A DNA stretch of 64,000 nucleotides, from NCBI RefSeq assembly GCF_012584445.1, contig NZ_JABAHI010000008.1:1426001-1490000 (forward strand). Reading direction: 5' to 3'. The stretch comes from Olsenella sp. KGMB02461. GTDB taxonomy: Bacteria; Actinomycetota; Coriobacteriia; Coriobacteriales; Atopobiaceae. How positions within the stretch are numbered: position 1 is the first letter of the stretch; every line of letters begins with the position of its first letter. Positions 29,473 through 37,911 of this stretch are shown in pieces. The position numbers were made by a program, and so were the translations under genes. Below the pieces are notes generated by a model. The model saw nothing but the letters and a program-made list of their open reading frames with translations, was not told the DNA's origin and ran no database searches.

Positions 29473-29895
29473 ATGGGAGCGCGAAGTCTATGGCGGCAGG
29501 CAGTTCCCGGCATTTGCCTGGCTTTGGCGGGAGCCTTCTGCCTTTGGTGGTATGGCCAGCAAGTGATGATGCATATTACCGCAACTTCAGGCGACACCCT
29601 TTGGCGCGGCCTGGTCGCCTGGCTGGGAAACCTTACCTGGCTGGGCTTGGGCATCGCGGCGGCGGCCTTGGTGCCTGCAGGCTCTAAGACTCACCGGCGT
29701 TGGGGTGTCGTCCTGATAATAGTCAGCGCGATGTTCATTGGACTCACCGTGGCCCTGCGGCTGTGGGCTGAGTTTTCAGAGCCCATAGGAGCCTTCATTT
29801 GGGCCTTTACCTGGGGATGGCCTCTAGAGATCATCTATCTCGCCATGGGAGCGCTCTTGGGCTATGGCATCAAGCTGGCGTCTGCGCGAGCCTAG
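29473..29895 (+). CDS. Small polytopic membrane protein, unknown
   Basis: A 140-residue protein with four hydrophobic helices (about residues 10-28, 42-66, 76-96, 106-134). No family is recognised. GAGGTGGGG precedes the ATG. It follows purM by 104 bp and has its own terminator at 29987-30026. Confidence 0.5.
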   Translation: MGARSLWRQAVPGICLALAGAFCLWWYGQQVMMHITATSGDTLWRGLVAWLGNLTWLGLGIAAAALVPAGSKTHRRWGVVLIIVSAMFIGLTVALRLWAEFSEPIGAFIWAFTWGWPLEIIYLAMGALLGYGIKLASARA

Positions 29896-29986
29896 GGGCC
29901 AGAGCAGCGGTGGTTTGAGGCGCTTCTCGGTATCTAGGGTGTTGAGAGAAGCGCTGTGTGCTCTAGCGATAGGGATCCACCAATAG

Positions 29987-30026
29987 GCAGCGTGAAAAAT
30001 CCTGCAAGGGTTCTCACGCTGCTTTT
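29987..30026 (+). terminator. Rho-independent terminator
   Basis: GCAGCGTGA/TCACGCTGC stem with an 18-nt loop followed by TTTT. Confidence 0.7.
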
Positions 30027-30047
30027 GCGCTCCCTGTGAGTAGAAAT

Positions 30048-30132
30048 TTGTGTTTTCGGGCCTACGTCGCCCTCGGCAAATGCAAACGCCCACTGCGACG
30101 AAGCAGTGAAAACACAAAAGGCAAGCTGCAAG
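30048..30132 (+). repeat. 85-bp hairpin repeat, copy 1 (left bracket)
   Basis: Same length and orientation as 41051-41135 with about 85% identity by eye. It begins TTGTGTTTTCGGG and ends GAAAACACAAAAGGCAAGC; the outer arms and an inner CGTCGC/GCGACG arm can pair. It looks like a REP/MITE-type intergenic element. Confidence 0.75.
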
Positions 30133-30216
30133 CCCTCTGTGTTTCTCCATACCCTCGCAGTGCTAAAAGCACCTTCCTGCAGGCAACATCGCCCATGGCA
30201 GCGTCCCTCGCCGCCG

Positions 30217-31050
30217 CTACCATACGATGTCGATGTTGCCCAGAGTCGCGTCAAAAAGGCGCGCATAGGCCACTTGTATCTGATCGAAGAGGTATTCCAT
30301 GCCATAGGTGGCATAGAGCATATGCTTGGGTGACTGGCGATGGATGTACGGCTTTATGGCGAGCACCTGGTCGTAGCCGTCGTAAAGGCCGCCTTCGCCG
30401 GTGCGTGCGCCCTCTGCGGCGGTGATAAATACCTTTTTGGCGCCCGAGGCCTCTATCTGCTCATGCTGCGCCTGGGCAAACGACCCTGAGGCCGATACCA
30501 CCACCAACAGATCCTCGGAGGTCAGGCTGCGCACGGTTTGGGTGGTGGGGGCAGACTCTGTGACCATCTGCACCAGCCGCTTGAGCATGGCCATGGCGCG
30601 CTGGAAGTTGATCAGCGAGGCAGATGAGGAGTCCGAGGTCAAAAGCACCACATGACGCGCTTCATGGAAGTCGTTGCAGAGCCCCTGGGTCACTGCCGGA
30701 GTCATCAGGCGGTCGATGTCGCTGAAGATCTGCGAGAGATCCTCGCGCAGATGCAGCTTCACGTCGCTGTAGAGCAGGCTGTAGGACAGGTAGTACTGGC
30801 GAAACATCTCCCACTCCACAAAGGCATCGCGCACCTCGGAGAAGTTGCCAAAGCCAATGGACTGGCAAAACCTGCGCACGCCGGAGCGGGACACGAAGGC
30901 CGCATCCATCAAGTCGTTCACTGTGAGCTGGTCCAGCCTGTCAAAGTTCTCCAACAGGTACTTGGCCAGAAGATGCGAGGTCTCGTCGCACTCGTTGTCG
31001 TTGTAGACCGAGAACAACGAAGGCAACAGATTGAGCCTACCTTCACGCAT
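30217..31050 (-). CDS. RpiR-family regulator with SIS domain (copy 1)
   Basis: About 278 residues. The N-terminal HTH (LTVNDLMDAAFVSRSGVRRF) and the C-terminal SIS sugar-phosphate-binding domain (VVLLTSDSSSASLI, DLLVVVSASGSF) fit RpiR. It is clearly related to the gene at 39149 (shared FVSRSGVRRFCQSIG and the SASGSF/SSSGSF loop). The ATG at 31050 follows GGAGGGGAAA; the longer frame to 31227 is not used. It is divergent from the HAD gene and likely controls the sugar locus in response to a sugar phosphate. Confidence 0.82.
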   Translation of the reverse strand: MREGRLNLLPSLFSVYNDNECDETSHLLAKYLLENFDRLDQLTVNDLMDAAFVSRSGVRRFCQSIGFGNFSEVRDAFVEWEMFRQYYLSYSLLYSDVKLHLREDLSQIFSDIDRLMTPAVTQGLCNDFHEARHVVLLTSDSSSASLINFQRAMAMLKRLVQMVTESAPTTQTVRSLTSEDLLVVVSASGSFAQAQHEQIEASGAKKVFITAAEGARTGEGGLYDGYDQVLAIKPYIHRQSPKHMLYATYGMEYLFDQIQVAYARLFDATLGNIDIVW

Positions 31051-31139
31051 TTTCCCCTCCGTACCATCCCAGCCAACAGGGTTACCTACAATGCTAGGAT
31101 GCTGGATGGTCTTTTGGCACTCTAGCTTGGATAAGCGCT

Positions 31140-31156
31140 GGTTCAGAATATGAACC
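31140..31156. promoter_or_regulatory. Dyad GGTTC-N7-GAACC between rpiR copy 1 and the HAD gene
   Basis: Perfect 5-bp arms in the divergent spacer. Together with a similar dyad at 32252 it is a candidate RpiR operator. Confidence 0.4.
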
Positions 31157-31183
31157 ATGGAAGTAATGCGAACGGGAGGCCCC

Positions 31184-32017
31184 ATGGCGTGGGACGTGTG
31201 CTTGGCAGTCTCGGACATAGATGACACGTTGATCCCGCGGGGGACTCATGGTTTGCCGAGAAGAACCGCCGTCGCCATTGAGCGCTTTGTGGCCTCGGGA
31301 CGTCACTTCGCTCCCATTACGGGCCGTAGCAGGGACGATGCGCTCAAGATGTTTGGCGACTGTGCGGCGGGCTGCGCAACTGGGGCGTTTGTGAACGGAC
31401 AAGTGGTCTACGTGGACGGCCGACTGGTGCGCAGCGAACTGCTGCCTTCGGCCCGGCTCCAAGAGGTTGCAGACTATCTGGATCGTTGCACGCCGGCAGC
31501 TAACATCCTGCTCTACCGGGGCGCTTCCATTCACGCGCTCACCAAAAAACCCTGGCGCCTTAATGACTATCCCTCTCAGGAAAACGGCCGCCGTGACGGC
31601 TGCATCCAAGCTATCGAAGAGCCTTGGGTAGAGAAGGCCAACATCCAATGCGCTTGCGACCCCCAAGAGGTGCCGGCTTTGGCGGCACGCCTTTCTCGGC
31701 AATTCGAAGATTTGGACTTTGTGCAGCCAGGGGATGTGTCGGAGATCGATGTGGCTCCCAAGGGCTGGAGCAAGGCCCGCGGGGTGCAGGTGCTGGCACA
31801 GGCGCTGGGCGTGGAGCTCGCGCAGATCGTGGCAGTGGGAGATTCGGACAACGATGTGGCTCTGCTGGAGTACGTGCCAAATTCTTATGCGCTGGCCTCG
31901 GGGACGGCTACCGCTCGCCGGGCGGCTGCCCATCAGTTGCCACCGGTGGACCAGGAGCCGGTGGCTCAGGTGCTAGAGGCTATTTTAGCTGGGGAAACGC
32001 AGCCATTTTGCTCCTAA
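31184..32017 (+). CDS. HAD-superfamily (Cof-type) phosphatase
   Basis: About 277 residues. HAD motif I SDIDDTLIP with the nucleophilic Asp, a ThrGly motif II (ITGRSRDD), Lys in the APKGWSKARGV segment and motif IV GDSDNDVALLE are all present, with a C2 cap between II and III. Cof-type enzymes remove phosphate from sugar phosphates or cofactors. The ATG at 31184 follows GGGAGG. It is the first of two HAD genes in the sugar locus, with modest similarity to the second. Confidence 0.82.
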   Translation: MAWDVCLAVSDIDDTLIPRGTHGLPRRTAVAIERFVASGRHFAPITGRSRDDALKMFGDCAAGCATGAFVNGQVVYVDGRLVRSELLPSARLQEVADYLDRCTPAANILLYRGASIHALTKKPWRLNDYPSQENGRRDGCIQAIEEPWVEKANIQCACDPQEVPALAARLSRQFEDLDFVQPGDVSEIDVAPKGWSKARGVQVLAQALGVELAQIVAVGDSDNDVALLEYVPNSYALASGTATARRAAAHQLPPVDQEPVAQVLEAILAGETQPFCS

Positions 32018-32251
32018 ATGGCGATGCTTAGCAATCGATGTACATAAGTCAATGCTTTGAATGGTTCGTTTTGCTGCCCATGGAGAGAGGAAGCATTAGG
32101 CGGAGGGCTTCCTGGCACAAAGAGGGGGTTAAGGGAGCGTTAAGCTTGGCCGATGGAAGGCACTGGCGCTGGATACAAATCAAAATAAAAAGTAAATAAC
32201 CACTGTTCATCTTTTGGCTCACCAAAACTCTAGAAGGCGAACGGTTCTGGC

Positions 32252-32265
32252 GGTTCCATAGAACC
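32252..32265. promoter_or_regulatory. Dyad GGTTC-CATA-GAACC upstream of the PTS operon
   Basis: Lies about 40 bp before the EIIA start, beside another GGTTC at 32243. Arms equal those at 31140-31156 although spacing differs; candidate operator. Confidence 0.4.
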
Positions 32266-32303
32266 ATCAAAGGGTTTGGTCCACGTTCAGAAATGGAAGC
32301 GCC

Positions 32304-32783
32304 ATGAGTGATCAAGAGTTGTTCAGTCCCGATTTGGTGTTCTTCGATCTGGAAGCCGCAGGTCGCCAGGAGTTCTTCGAGAAGCTGGCAGGGCGGCTGG
32401 CTGAGCGCGAGCTCATCCAGGACAGCTGGCTTGAGGCCATCTGCGAGCGCGAGAAGAGCTACGCCACAGGGCTTTCGTTTCCCTCTGTGCAGGTGGCGAT
32501 CCCCCACGTGGACCCCGAGCACATCAAGCGCCCCTACATCGCGGTGATCAAACCCAAGACCCCGATAGTCTTCGAGGCCATGGCGGGCATGGGCGACGAT
32601 GTTCCCGCCCAGCTCATCGTGAATCTGGGCGTCATGCGCGACGGCGGCCAGGTGGCCGTGCTCCAGAAGCTCATGAACATCTTCATGAATGAAGACTACG
32701 CCGCCGAGCTCATCGGCATCACCGACGCCCAAGGGATGGTGGATGCCTTCGGACGGCTCTTCGAAGAGGTCTCGGCGGAGTAA
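32304..32783 (+). CDS. gatA: PTS EIIA component, fructose/galactitol type
   Basis: A 159-residue protein of the PTS_EIIA_2 fold. The phospho-accepting His is in VAIPHVDPEH, preceded by the YATGLSFPS segment. It takes phosphate from HPr and hands it to the EIIB encoded next. The ATG follows GGAAGCGCC, a weak ribosome site. It opens the PTS operon; the gat symbol reflects family similarity only, the sugar is unknown. Confidence 0.85.
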   Translation: MSDQELFSPDLVFFDLEAAGRQEFFEKLAGRLAERELIQDSWLEAICEREKSYATGLSFPSVQVAIPHVDPEHIKRPYIAVIKPKTPIVFEAMAGMGDDVPAQLIVNLGVMRDGGQVAVLQKLMNIFMNEDYAAELIGITDAQGMVDAFGRLFEEVSAE

Positions 32784-32981
32784 TCCGCCTGGCGGCATGC
32801 GGTTCCGGGCGGAGGCGGCTCAGTGGCCATTGCCTGTCGGCAACGAGGAGCTGGCAGGCCCAGGCTGCCGAGAACCCCTTGCCTCCTGGGCCCGGAACCC
32901 TCCGTGCATCCTGCAGTCTACAAGGCTGTGCGCTGACGCACAGCAGAGATACGAGGGAGTCCCCTCAAGAAAGGAACGGCT
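32784..32981. other. Structured EIIA-EIIB spacer
   Basis: A 198-bp spacer that can fold into a long hairpin: GGTTCCGGG near 32800 pairs with CCCGGAACC near 32890. A one-off copy of the dispersed motif (TGCCGAGAACCCC) sits at 32866. Likely an mRNA stability/processing element that sets the ratio of PTS proteins. Confidence 0.5.
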
Positions 32982-33260
32982 ATGAAACGTGTAATCGTGG
33001 CTTGTGGCTCTGGTGTCGCCACCTCTCAGGCGGTGGCCTCCAAAGTGCAGCGCATCTTGAAGCAGCGCGGCGTCGAGGCAGATGTCGAGGCCGTGGACAT
33101 CAAGTCGCTGGATCACTACATCAACGACGCTGATGCCTACATTTCCATCGTCAAGAGCGATGACGACTACGACATCCCCACCTTCAACGGCATCGCCTTC
33201 TTGACCGGCATGGGTGCAGACGCCGAGGCCGACCGCCTGGTCGAGCTGCTCGAGTCCTAA
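32982..33260 (+). CDS. gatB: PTS EIIB component, galactitol type
   Basis: A 92-residue protein with the active-site Cys8 in VACGSGVATSQ, the standard P-loop-like motif of GatB/SgcB. It passes phosphate from EIIA to the sugar bound in EIIC. AAAGGAAC precedes the ATG. Its stop abuts the next ATG directly, so translation is coupled to the small membrane protein. Confidence 0.88.
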   Translation: MKRVIVACGSGVATSQAVASKVQRILKQRGVEADVEAVDIKSLDHYINDADAYISIVKSDDDYDIPTFNGIAFLTGMGADAEADRLVELLES

Positions 33261-33647
33261 ATGAGCAAGAAGAAGGCCGCTCAGGCGCCGGCCCCAGACC
33301 CCAAGCCCCTGGGGCTTGGCCGCCCAGCTTGGATCTTTCTCACCCTGATCGATCTCTTCCTCTTTGTGGTGGGGGTTCTGAGCGGCAGGATCGATCTTTC
33401 TCTGGGGGCTTTGGTGCTCATCTTCATCATCGAGCGCTACGCCCACGACCTGCTGGTGGCCCCCTATGAGAGGCGCCAGGAGCGCCTGCGGGCCCAGTAT
33501 GGCATTCAAGGGCAGCTCACCCCTGAGCAAAGCAGGGAAGTGCTTAAAGAAATTAGGCGTGAGCGCCAGGAGCGCAAAGCTCAGAGGAAGGCGCTCAAGA
33601 AGCAGGCGCACACAGCGGCGCTTCCGGGAGACAGAGCCGCTGAGTAG
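33261..33647 (+). CDS. Small two-helix membrane protein in the PTS operon, unknown
   Basis: A 128-residue protein with a hydrophilic start of ~25, two membrane helices (about 26-46 and 50-68) and a long basic, Arg/Gln/Lys-rich C-terminal helix. No family is recognised. It begins immediately after the EIIB stop, and lies between EIIB and the aldolase, so it probably serves the transporter or the enzyme complex. This placement is unusual for gat-type operons. Confidence 0.6.
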   Translation: MSKKKAAQAPAPDPKPLGLGRPAWIFLTLIDLFLFVVGVLSGRIDLSLGALVLIFIIERYAHDLLVAPYERRQERLRAQYGIQGQLTPEQSREVLKEIRRERQERKAQRKALKKQAHTAALPGDRAAE

Positions 33648-33712
33648 TGAGGGGCCCTTCGCAGCTGGAGGGCAAGATTGGCAGCCATCGGGGGAGATGG
33701 GGCCACGGAGTG

Positions 33713-33725
33713 GGGTTTCTCGGCA
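33713..33725 (+). repeat. Exact copy of dispersed 13-mer GGGTTTCTCGGCA
   Basis: Intergenic copy 30 bp before the aldolase start. Confidence 0.7.
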
Positions 33726-33754
33726 AGAGAGAGCCCAAAGAGAGGTGATTTTTC

Positions 33755-34564
33755 ATGGACTGGAAAGAGATCGCGGCCGTCAAAGAGGTAAAAGAGCTCA
33801 CCTACCTCATGTGGGACAAGGGTTGGGACGAGGCCAACGGCGGCAACATCTCCTATATCCTCACCGACGAGGAAGTGGCGGCGCTGGGGTACACCCCGGG
33901 TTCTGGCCGTCAGGTGGAGTTGGCCGACATCCCCGCTGCCATGCGCGGCCGCTTTGTGCTCACCACCGCCACGGGCTCCTACTTCCGCGAGGTGCGCGAC
34001 GACGTGGACTCGCTTCTGGGCATCATCTACCTGCCTCAGGAAGGCGACTACTACGAGATCGCCTATGGCTTGGAGGGCAACAAGCCCAGCTCGGAGTTCC
34101 CCAGCCATCTGGCCGCTCAGGCCGTGCGTCTGGCCGCCGATCCCGAGCAGCGCGTGGTCATGCATAACCACGCCTCCAACGTGCTGGCCATGACCCATGT
34201 GGGCCCCACTAACGCCCGCGACTTCACCCGCGCGCTCTGGCGCATCATCACCGAGGCTATGTATCTGTTCCCGGACGGCGTGGGCTTTGTGCCCTGGTGC
34301 GTCTGCGGCGGCCAGGAGATCGCCGACAAGACCAACGAGCAGATGAAGGACTGCCGCATCGTCATCTGGCAGTACCACGGCGTCTTCACGGCGGGCCGCT
34401 CGCTCCATGACGCCTTTGGCCTGCTGGAGACCGTGGAGAAGTGCTGCGCCGCCTGGATGGCTGCCGAGGCCTGCGGCCACCGCAACCCGGGCATCTCCGA
34501 CGAGCAGCTCAAAGACCTGTGTCGCGCCTTTGGCCTGACTCCGCACCCCGGCTATCTGGACTAA
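33755..34564 (+). CDS. Class II aldolase, rhamnulose-1-phosphate aldolase (RhaD)-like
   Basis: A 269-residue protein close in length to RhaD (274). The ELTYLMWDKGWDEANGGNIS opening is typical. Zn ligands His137 and His139 (VVMHNHAS) and His208 (WQYHGVF) and Glu114 (SSEFPSH) fall at the spacing of RhaD H141, H143, H212 and E117. It should cleave a ketose-1-phosphate to dihydroxyacetone phosphate and an aldehyde. The true sugar is not fixed by sequence: no rhamnose isomerase or rhamnulokinase is near, and the sugar arrives already phosphorylated by the PTS. AGAGAGGTG precedes the ATG. Confidence 0.85.
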   Translation: MDWKEIAAVKEVKELTYLMWDKGWDEANGGNISYILTDEEVAALGYTPGSGRQVELADIPAAMRGRFVLTTATGSYFREVRDDVDSLLGIIYLPQEGDYYEIAYGLEGNKPSSEFPSHLAAQAVRLAADPEQRVVMHNHASNVLAMTHVGPTNARDFTRALWRIITEAMYLFPDGVGFVPWCVCGGQEIADKTNEQMKDCRIVIWQYHGVFTAGRSLHDAFGLLETVEKCCAAWMAAEACGHRNPGISDEQLKDLCRAFGLTPHPGYLD

Positions 34565-34573
34565 CGGCTCTGC

Positions 34574-34622
34574 CTGTCCATCAGGACAGAGAAGGGCAGG
34601 CCGCAGGAGAGAGCGGCCTGCC
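34574..34622 (+). promoter_or_regulatory. Two intercistronic hairpins before EIIC
   Basis: CTGTCC/GGACAG (34574-34589) and the perfect GGCAGGCCGC/GCGGCCTGCC (34595-34622). No T-run follows, so they are likely mRNA processing or stability hairpins. Confidence 0.5.
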
Positions 34623-34690
34623 TCAAGAGAGAGGTCCTACTCGCAACGGAGGGCGTGACAGGAGACCCTCCGCTCAAAGAGAGGTACAAC

Positions 34691-36079
34691 ATGGACGTAT
34701 TGCTAAATATTGTTAACTATATCCTGGGCTTCGGGGCCGCCGTCTTCGTGCCCCTGATCATGCTCGTCATCGGCCTCATCGTGAAGATGAGCTTCAAAGA
34801 CGCCTTCTTCGCAGCTTTGACCTTGGGCATCGCCTTCACCGGCATGAACGTGCTCATCAACTTCATGACCGGCGCCATCACCCCGGCAGCCCAAGGCCTG
34901 GCAGAGGCTACGGGCATCTCGCTGCCTGCGGTGGACGTGGGCTGGCCGGCGCTCTCGGCCATCGCTTGGGCCTGGCCGCTGGGCGTGCTCTGCTTCCCGC
35001 TGCTTATGGTCATCAACCTGGTCATGTTGCTGCTCAAGCTCACCGACACGCTCAACGTGGACTTCTGGAACTGCTGGACCAAGCTGCTCACCACCGTGCT
35101 CACCTACTATCTGTGCGCTGCTGCCGGCATGCCTGAGGGCGTGGCCATCGCCATGGGCTTTCTGGCCGCCTCGGTCCAGATCATCCTGGAGCTCAAGATC
35201 GGCGACGCCTTCCAGCCCACTATCGAGCGCATCACCGGCATCCCTGGCGTCACCGTTCCTCATGCCATGATGCTCACCGCCACCGTCGCCTATCCCATCG
35301 AGCGCCTGCTGGAGAAGATCCCCGCCATCGAGAATAACAACGCCGACGCCAAGTGGCTGCGCAAGAAGATCGGCATCTTTGGCGAGAACGCCGTCATGGG
35401 CTTCATCATTGGCACCGCCATGGGCGCCATCGCCTACCGCGACCTGCAACAGGCTTTGACCCTGGGTGTCCAGGCTGCCACCGCCCTGCAGCTGTTCCCC
35501 ATGGTCTCCAAGCTCTTCATGCAGGCCCTGTCCCCCATCTCCGACGCCGTGGGCGACTTCATGAAGGCCCGTTTCAAGGGCCGCGAGCTCATCATTGGTC
35601 TGGACTGGCCCATCCTGGCCGGCTCCAACGAGCTCTGGGTCACCTGCATCCTGCTCATCCCCTTCGAGCTCATCCTGGCCTTTGTGCTGGCTCCCGTGGG
35701 GAACATCGTGCTCCCCTTCGCCGGCATCGTGAATATCTGCCTGGTGCCTGGCTTGCTTATGGTCTCCAACGGCAACATCATCAAGATGCTCATCGAAGGC
35801 ATCATCATCACCCCTATCTATCTGCTGGTGTCTTCTTCGTTCGCCCCTTGGGTGACCCAGCTGGCGCTCACCTATTCGCCTGACTCTCTGGCCAATGTGG
35901 GCGGCGACGCGCTTATCAGCTGGTCTACCTTGGAGTGCCCGGACTTCCGTTGGGCCATTGCCAATGCCTTCTCTGGCAATGTGGCGGGCATCGCCGTGCT
36001 CGTAGGGTGGCTCGCCCTGTTCGTGTGGATGCTGCGCGGCTTCAAAAAGCGTAACGAGGCCCTGAAGGCTTCGGAGTAG
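34691..36079 (+). CDS. gatC: PTS EIIC component, galactitol type
   Basis: About 462 residues with some ten hydrophobic segments and the EIIC_GAT pattern (VNYILGFGAAVFVPLIML, GMPEGVAIAMGFL, DAVGDFMKARFKGRELIIGLD). It forms the membrane channel and binds the sugar that is phosphorylated on entry. The ATG at 34691 follows AGAGAGGT. It is followed by a strong terminator, though a further gene for DAK lies just beyond. Confidence 0.88.
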   Translation: MDVLLNIVNYILGFGAAVFVPLIMLVIGLIVKMSFKDAFFAALTLGIAFTGMNVLINFMTGAITPAAQGLAEATGISLPAVDVGWPALSAIAWAWPLGVLCFPLLMVINLVMLLLKLTDTLNVDFWNCWTKLLTTVLTYYLCAAAGMPEGVAIAMGFLAASVQIILELKIGDAFQPTIERITGIPGVTVPHAMMLTATVAYPIERLLEKIPAIENNNADAKWLRKKIGIFGENAVMGFIIGTAMGAIAYRDLQQALTLGVQAATALQLFPMVSKLFMQALSPISDAVGDFMKARFKGRELIIGLDWPILAGSNELWVTCILLIPFELILAFVLAPVGNIVLPFAGIVNICLVPGLLMVSNGNIIKMLIEGIIITPIYLLVSSSFAPWVTQLALTYSPDSLANVGGDALISWSTLECPDFRWAIANAFSGNVAGIAVLVGWLALFVWMLRGFKKRNEALKASE

Positions 36080-36124
36080 TCCTGTGGCTCGGCTTTTGCA
36101 CAGTTGATTTTCGGTCCCTCCGGA

Positions 36125-36162
36125 CCCCACGCCAAAGTCCTCCTACTTTGGCGTGGGGCTTT
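36125..36162 (+). terminator. Strong terminator after gatC
   Basis: Perfect 14-bp stem CCCCACGCCAAAGT/ACTTTGGCGTGGGG, 6-nt loop, then CTTTTA. It lies 46 bp after gatC and 20 bp before the dhaK-dhaL start, so read-through or a new promoter is needed for that gene. Confidence 0.85.
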
Positions 36163-36183
36163 TATCTAGGTAAGGAGCAGCCA

Positions 36184-37908
36184 ATGTTATGTAACGACCC
36201 CGCGCTCTTTCGCGACGAGATGCTCAAAGGCTATGTGGCAGCCTATCCAAGCTACGTGATGGAGGCGCCCGGCGGCGTGGTGAGCGCCCGAGAAACCCCC
36301 GCCTCCAAAGTGGCCGTCATGAACGGCGGCGGATCTGGCCATTACCCGGCCTTCTGCGGCATCGTGGGCGACGGCCTTATGGATGGCTGCGTGGTGGGAA
36401 ACGTCTTCACCTCGCCCTCCTGCGAGGACGTGTTGGGAGTCGCTGGCGCGCTTCGCACTCAGGCAGGCCTCATGATCCTGGGCGGCAACTACGCCGGCGA
36501 CAAGATGAACTTCGATATGGCCCGCGACCGCCTTCGAGCTCAAGGCATAGACGCCCGCACCTTCTATATCACCGACGACGTCTCGGCCGCCCCACCCGAG
36601 CAGGCTCCCCTTCGCCGAGGCAACGTAGGCACCTTCCTGGTCTTCAAGGCCGCAGGGGCCGCCGCGGCTGCTGGCCTCTCCTTAGACGAGGTGGAGCGCG
36701 TAGCCATCAAAGCCAACGACCGCACCCGCACCATGTCCATCGGCCTTCGCGGCTGCACGCTGCCCGGCCACACCAAACCTCTCTTCGAGGTGCCTTCCTG
36801 CCTCATGGAAGTGGGCCAGGGCATCCATGGCGAGTCTGGCGTTGCCGAGAAACCCGTGGCTTCCGCTCAAGAGATCGCCTCGCTCTTGGTGGAGCGTGTG
36901 CTGTCCGAGGCTCCCGGCGACGCCCGCCGTGTGGCTGTGGTGCTGGACGGCTTGGGCTCCACCAAGTACGAGGAGCTCTTTGTGGTCTGGGGCACGGTGA
37001 GCCAGCTTTTGGCCAAGGCGGGCTATGAGCTGGTGGAGCCCGTGGTGGGCGAAGTGGTCACCAGCCTTGACATGGAAGGCATCGCCCTGGCGGTGCAGTA
37101 TCTGGATGAGGAGCTGGAACGTCTTTGGTGCGCTCCCTGTGCGAGCCCTGGCTTTAGCCGAGGGCCTCAGACGGCTCCCGCCAAGTTGCGCGAGAGGAGC
37201 CAGGCGGCGCACTCCAGCGACGGCGCCGAGCGAATTTGGGCTCCTGCAGGGCCTGCCGCTCAAGCTCAAGGCCGTGTGGCTGCCCGTGCACTGGCCGCAA
37301 TGGCTGCCTGCATGGCCGATCAAGAGGAGATGCTGGCCCAGATCGACTCGGTGTGCGGCGATGGCGACCACGGCCGCGGCATGGTGAAGGGCTCGAAGGC
37401 TGCCGCAGCTGTCGCCCAGGATGCCGTGGAAGCCCAGGCAGGAGTGGGTTCGGTGCTCCGAGCAGCCGGCGACAGCTGGCGGGCCGCTGCCGGAGGCACC
37501 TCCGGCGTCCTTTGGGGCAGCGCCCTGTGGACGTTGGGCGAGACATTGGGAGACGAACAGGAGGTCATCGATGCTGCACTGATGGCGCAGGCGACAGATG
37601 CTGCCTGCGCCAAGCTCATGGAGCTGGGCGGCGCCCAGGTGGGTGACAAGACCATGGTGGATGCCCTGGCGCCCTTTGCCGAGGCTCTAGGCCAGGGGGC
37701 CGAGGCCGGCCTGAGCCTGAGCGAAGCCTGGGGCAAAGCTGTCGCAGTGGCTCATGAGGCCGCCCGCAACACCGCCAACCTCACCGCTAAGATCGGCCGA
37801 GCTCGCCCTCAAGCCTCCCGCAGCCTGGGCACCCCCGATGCCGGCGCCATCTCTCTGGCCCTCTGCCTCGAGGCCTGCGGCCTAGGCTGTCCCCAGAAGG
37901 CGCAGTGA
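36184..37908 (+). CDS. Fused DhaK-DhaL ATP-dependent dihydroxyacetone/triose kinase
   Basis: About 574 residues in one chain. The DhaK half (1 to ~330) has GGGSGHYPAF and the covalent substrate-binding His215 in QGIHGESG. The DhaL half (about 375-570) has the metal-binding CGDGDHGRGM and a GGTSGVLWG loop. The fused layout is that of the ATP-dependent family (Citrobacter DHA kinase, animal triokinase, erythrulose kinases), not of the PTS-dependent DhaK/DhaL/DhaM set. It could phosphorylate DHA or glyceraldehyde made by the aldolase route. TAAGGAG precedes the ATG. A copy of the 13-mer gives VAEKPV at 36843. Confidence 0.88.
   Translation: MLCNDPALFRDEMLKGYVAAYPSYVMEAPGGVVSARETPASKVAVMNGGGSGHYPAFCGIVGDGLMDGCVVGNVFTSPSCEDVLGVAGALRTQAGLMILGGNYAGDKMNFDMARDRLRAQGIDARTFYITDDVSAAPPEQAPLRRGNVGTFLVFKAAGAAAAAGLSLDEVERVAIKANDRTRTMSIGLRGCTLPGHTKPLFEVPSCLMEVGQGIHGESGVAEKPVASAQEIASLLVERVLSEAPGDARRVAVVLDGLGSTKYEELFVVWGTVSQLLAKAGYELVEPVVGEVVTSLDMEGIALAVQYLDEELERLWCAPCASPGFSRGPQTAPAKLRERSQAAHSSDGAERIWAPAGPAAQAQGRVAARALAAMAACMADQEEMLAQIDSVCGDGDHGRGMVKGSKAAAAVAQDAVEAQAGVGSVLRAAGDSWRAAAGGTSGVLWGSALWTLGETLGDEQEVIDAALMAQATDAACAKLMELGGAQVGDKTMVDALAPFAEALGQGAEAGLSLSEAWGKAVAVAHEAARNTANLTAKIGRARPQASRSLGTPDAGAISLALCLEACGLGCPQKAQ
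36843..36855 (-). repeat. Exact copy of dispersed 13-mer (TGCCGAGAAACCC on +)
   Basis: In frame within dhaK-dhaL, encoding AEKP just after the active-site His segment. Confidence 0.7.
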
Positions 37909-37911
37909 GCC

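Larger units (their letters stand above)
29896..30216. other. Intergenic boundary region with terminator and 85-bp repeat
   Basis: No gene is visible in these 321 bp. They hold a terminator (29987-30026) and copy 1 of the 85-bp hairpin repeat (30048-30132), then the 3' side of the minus-strand RpiR gene. Confidence 0.6.
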
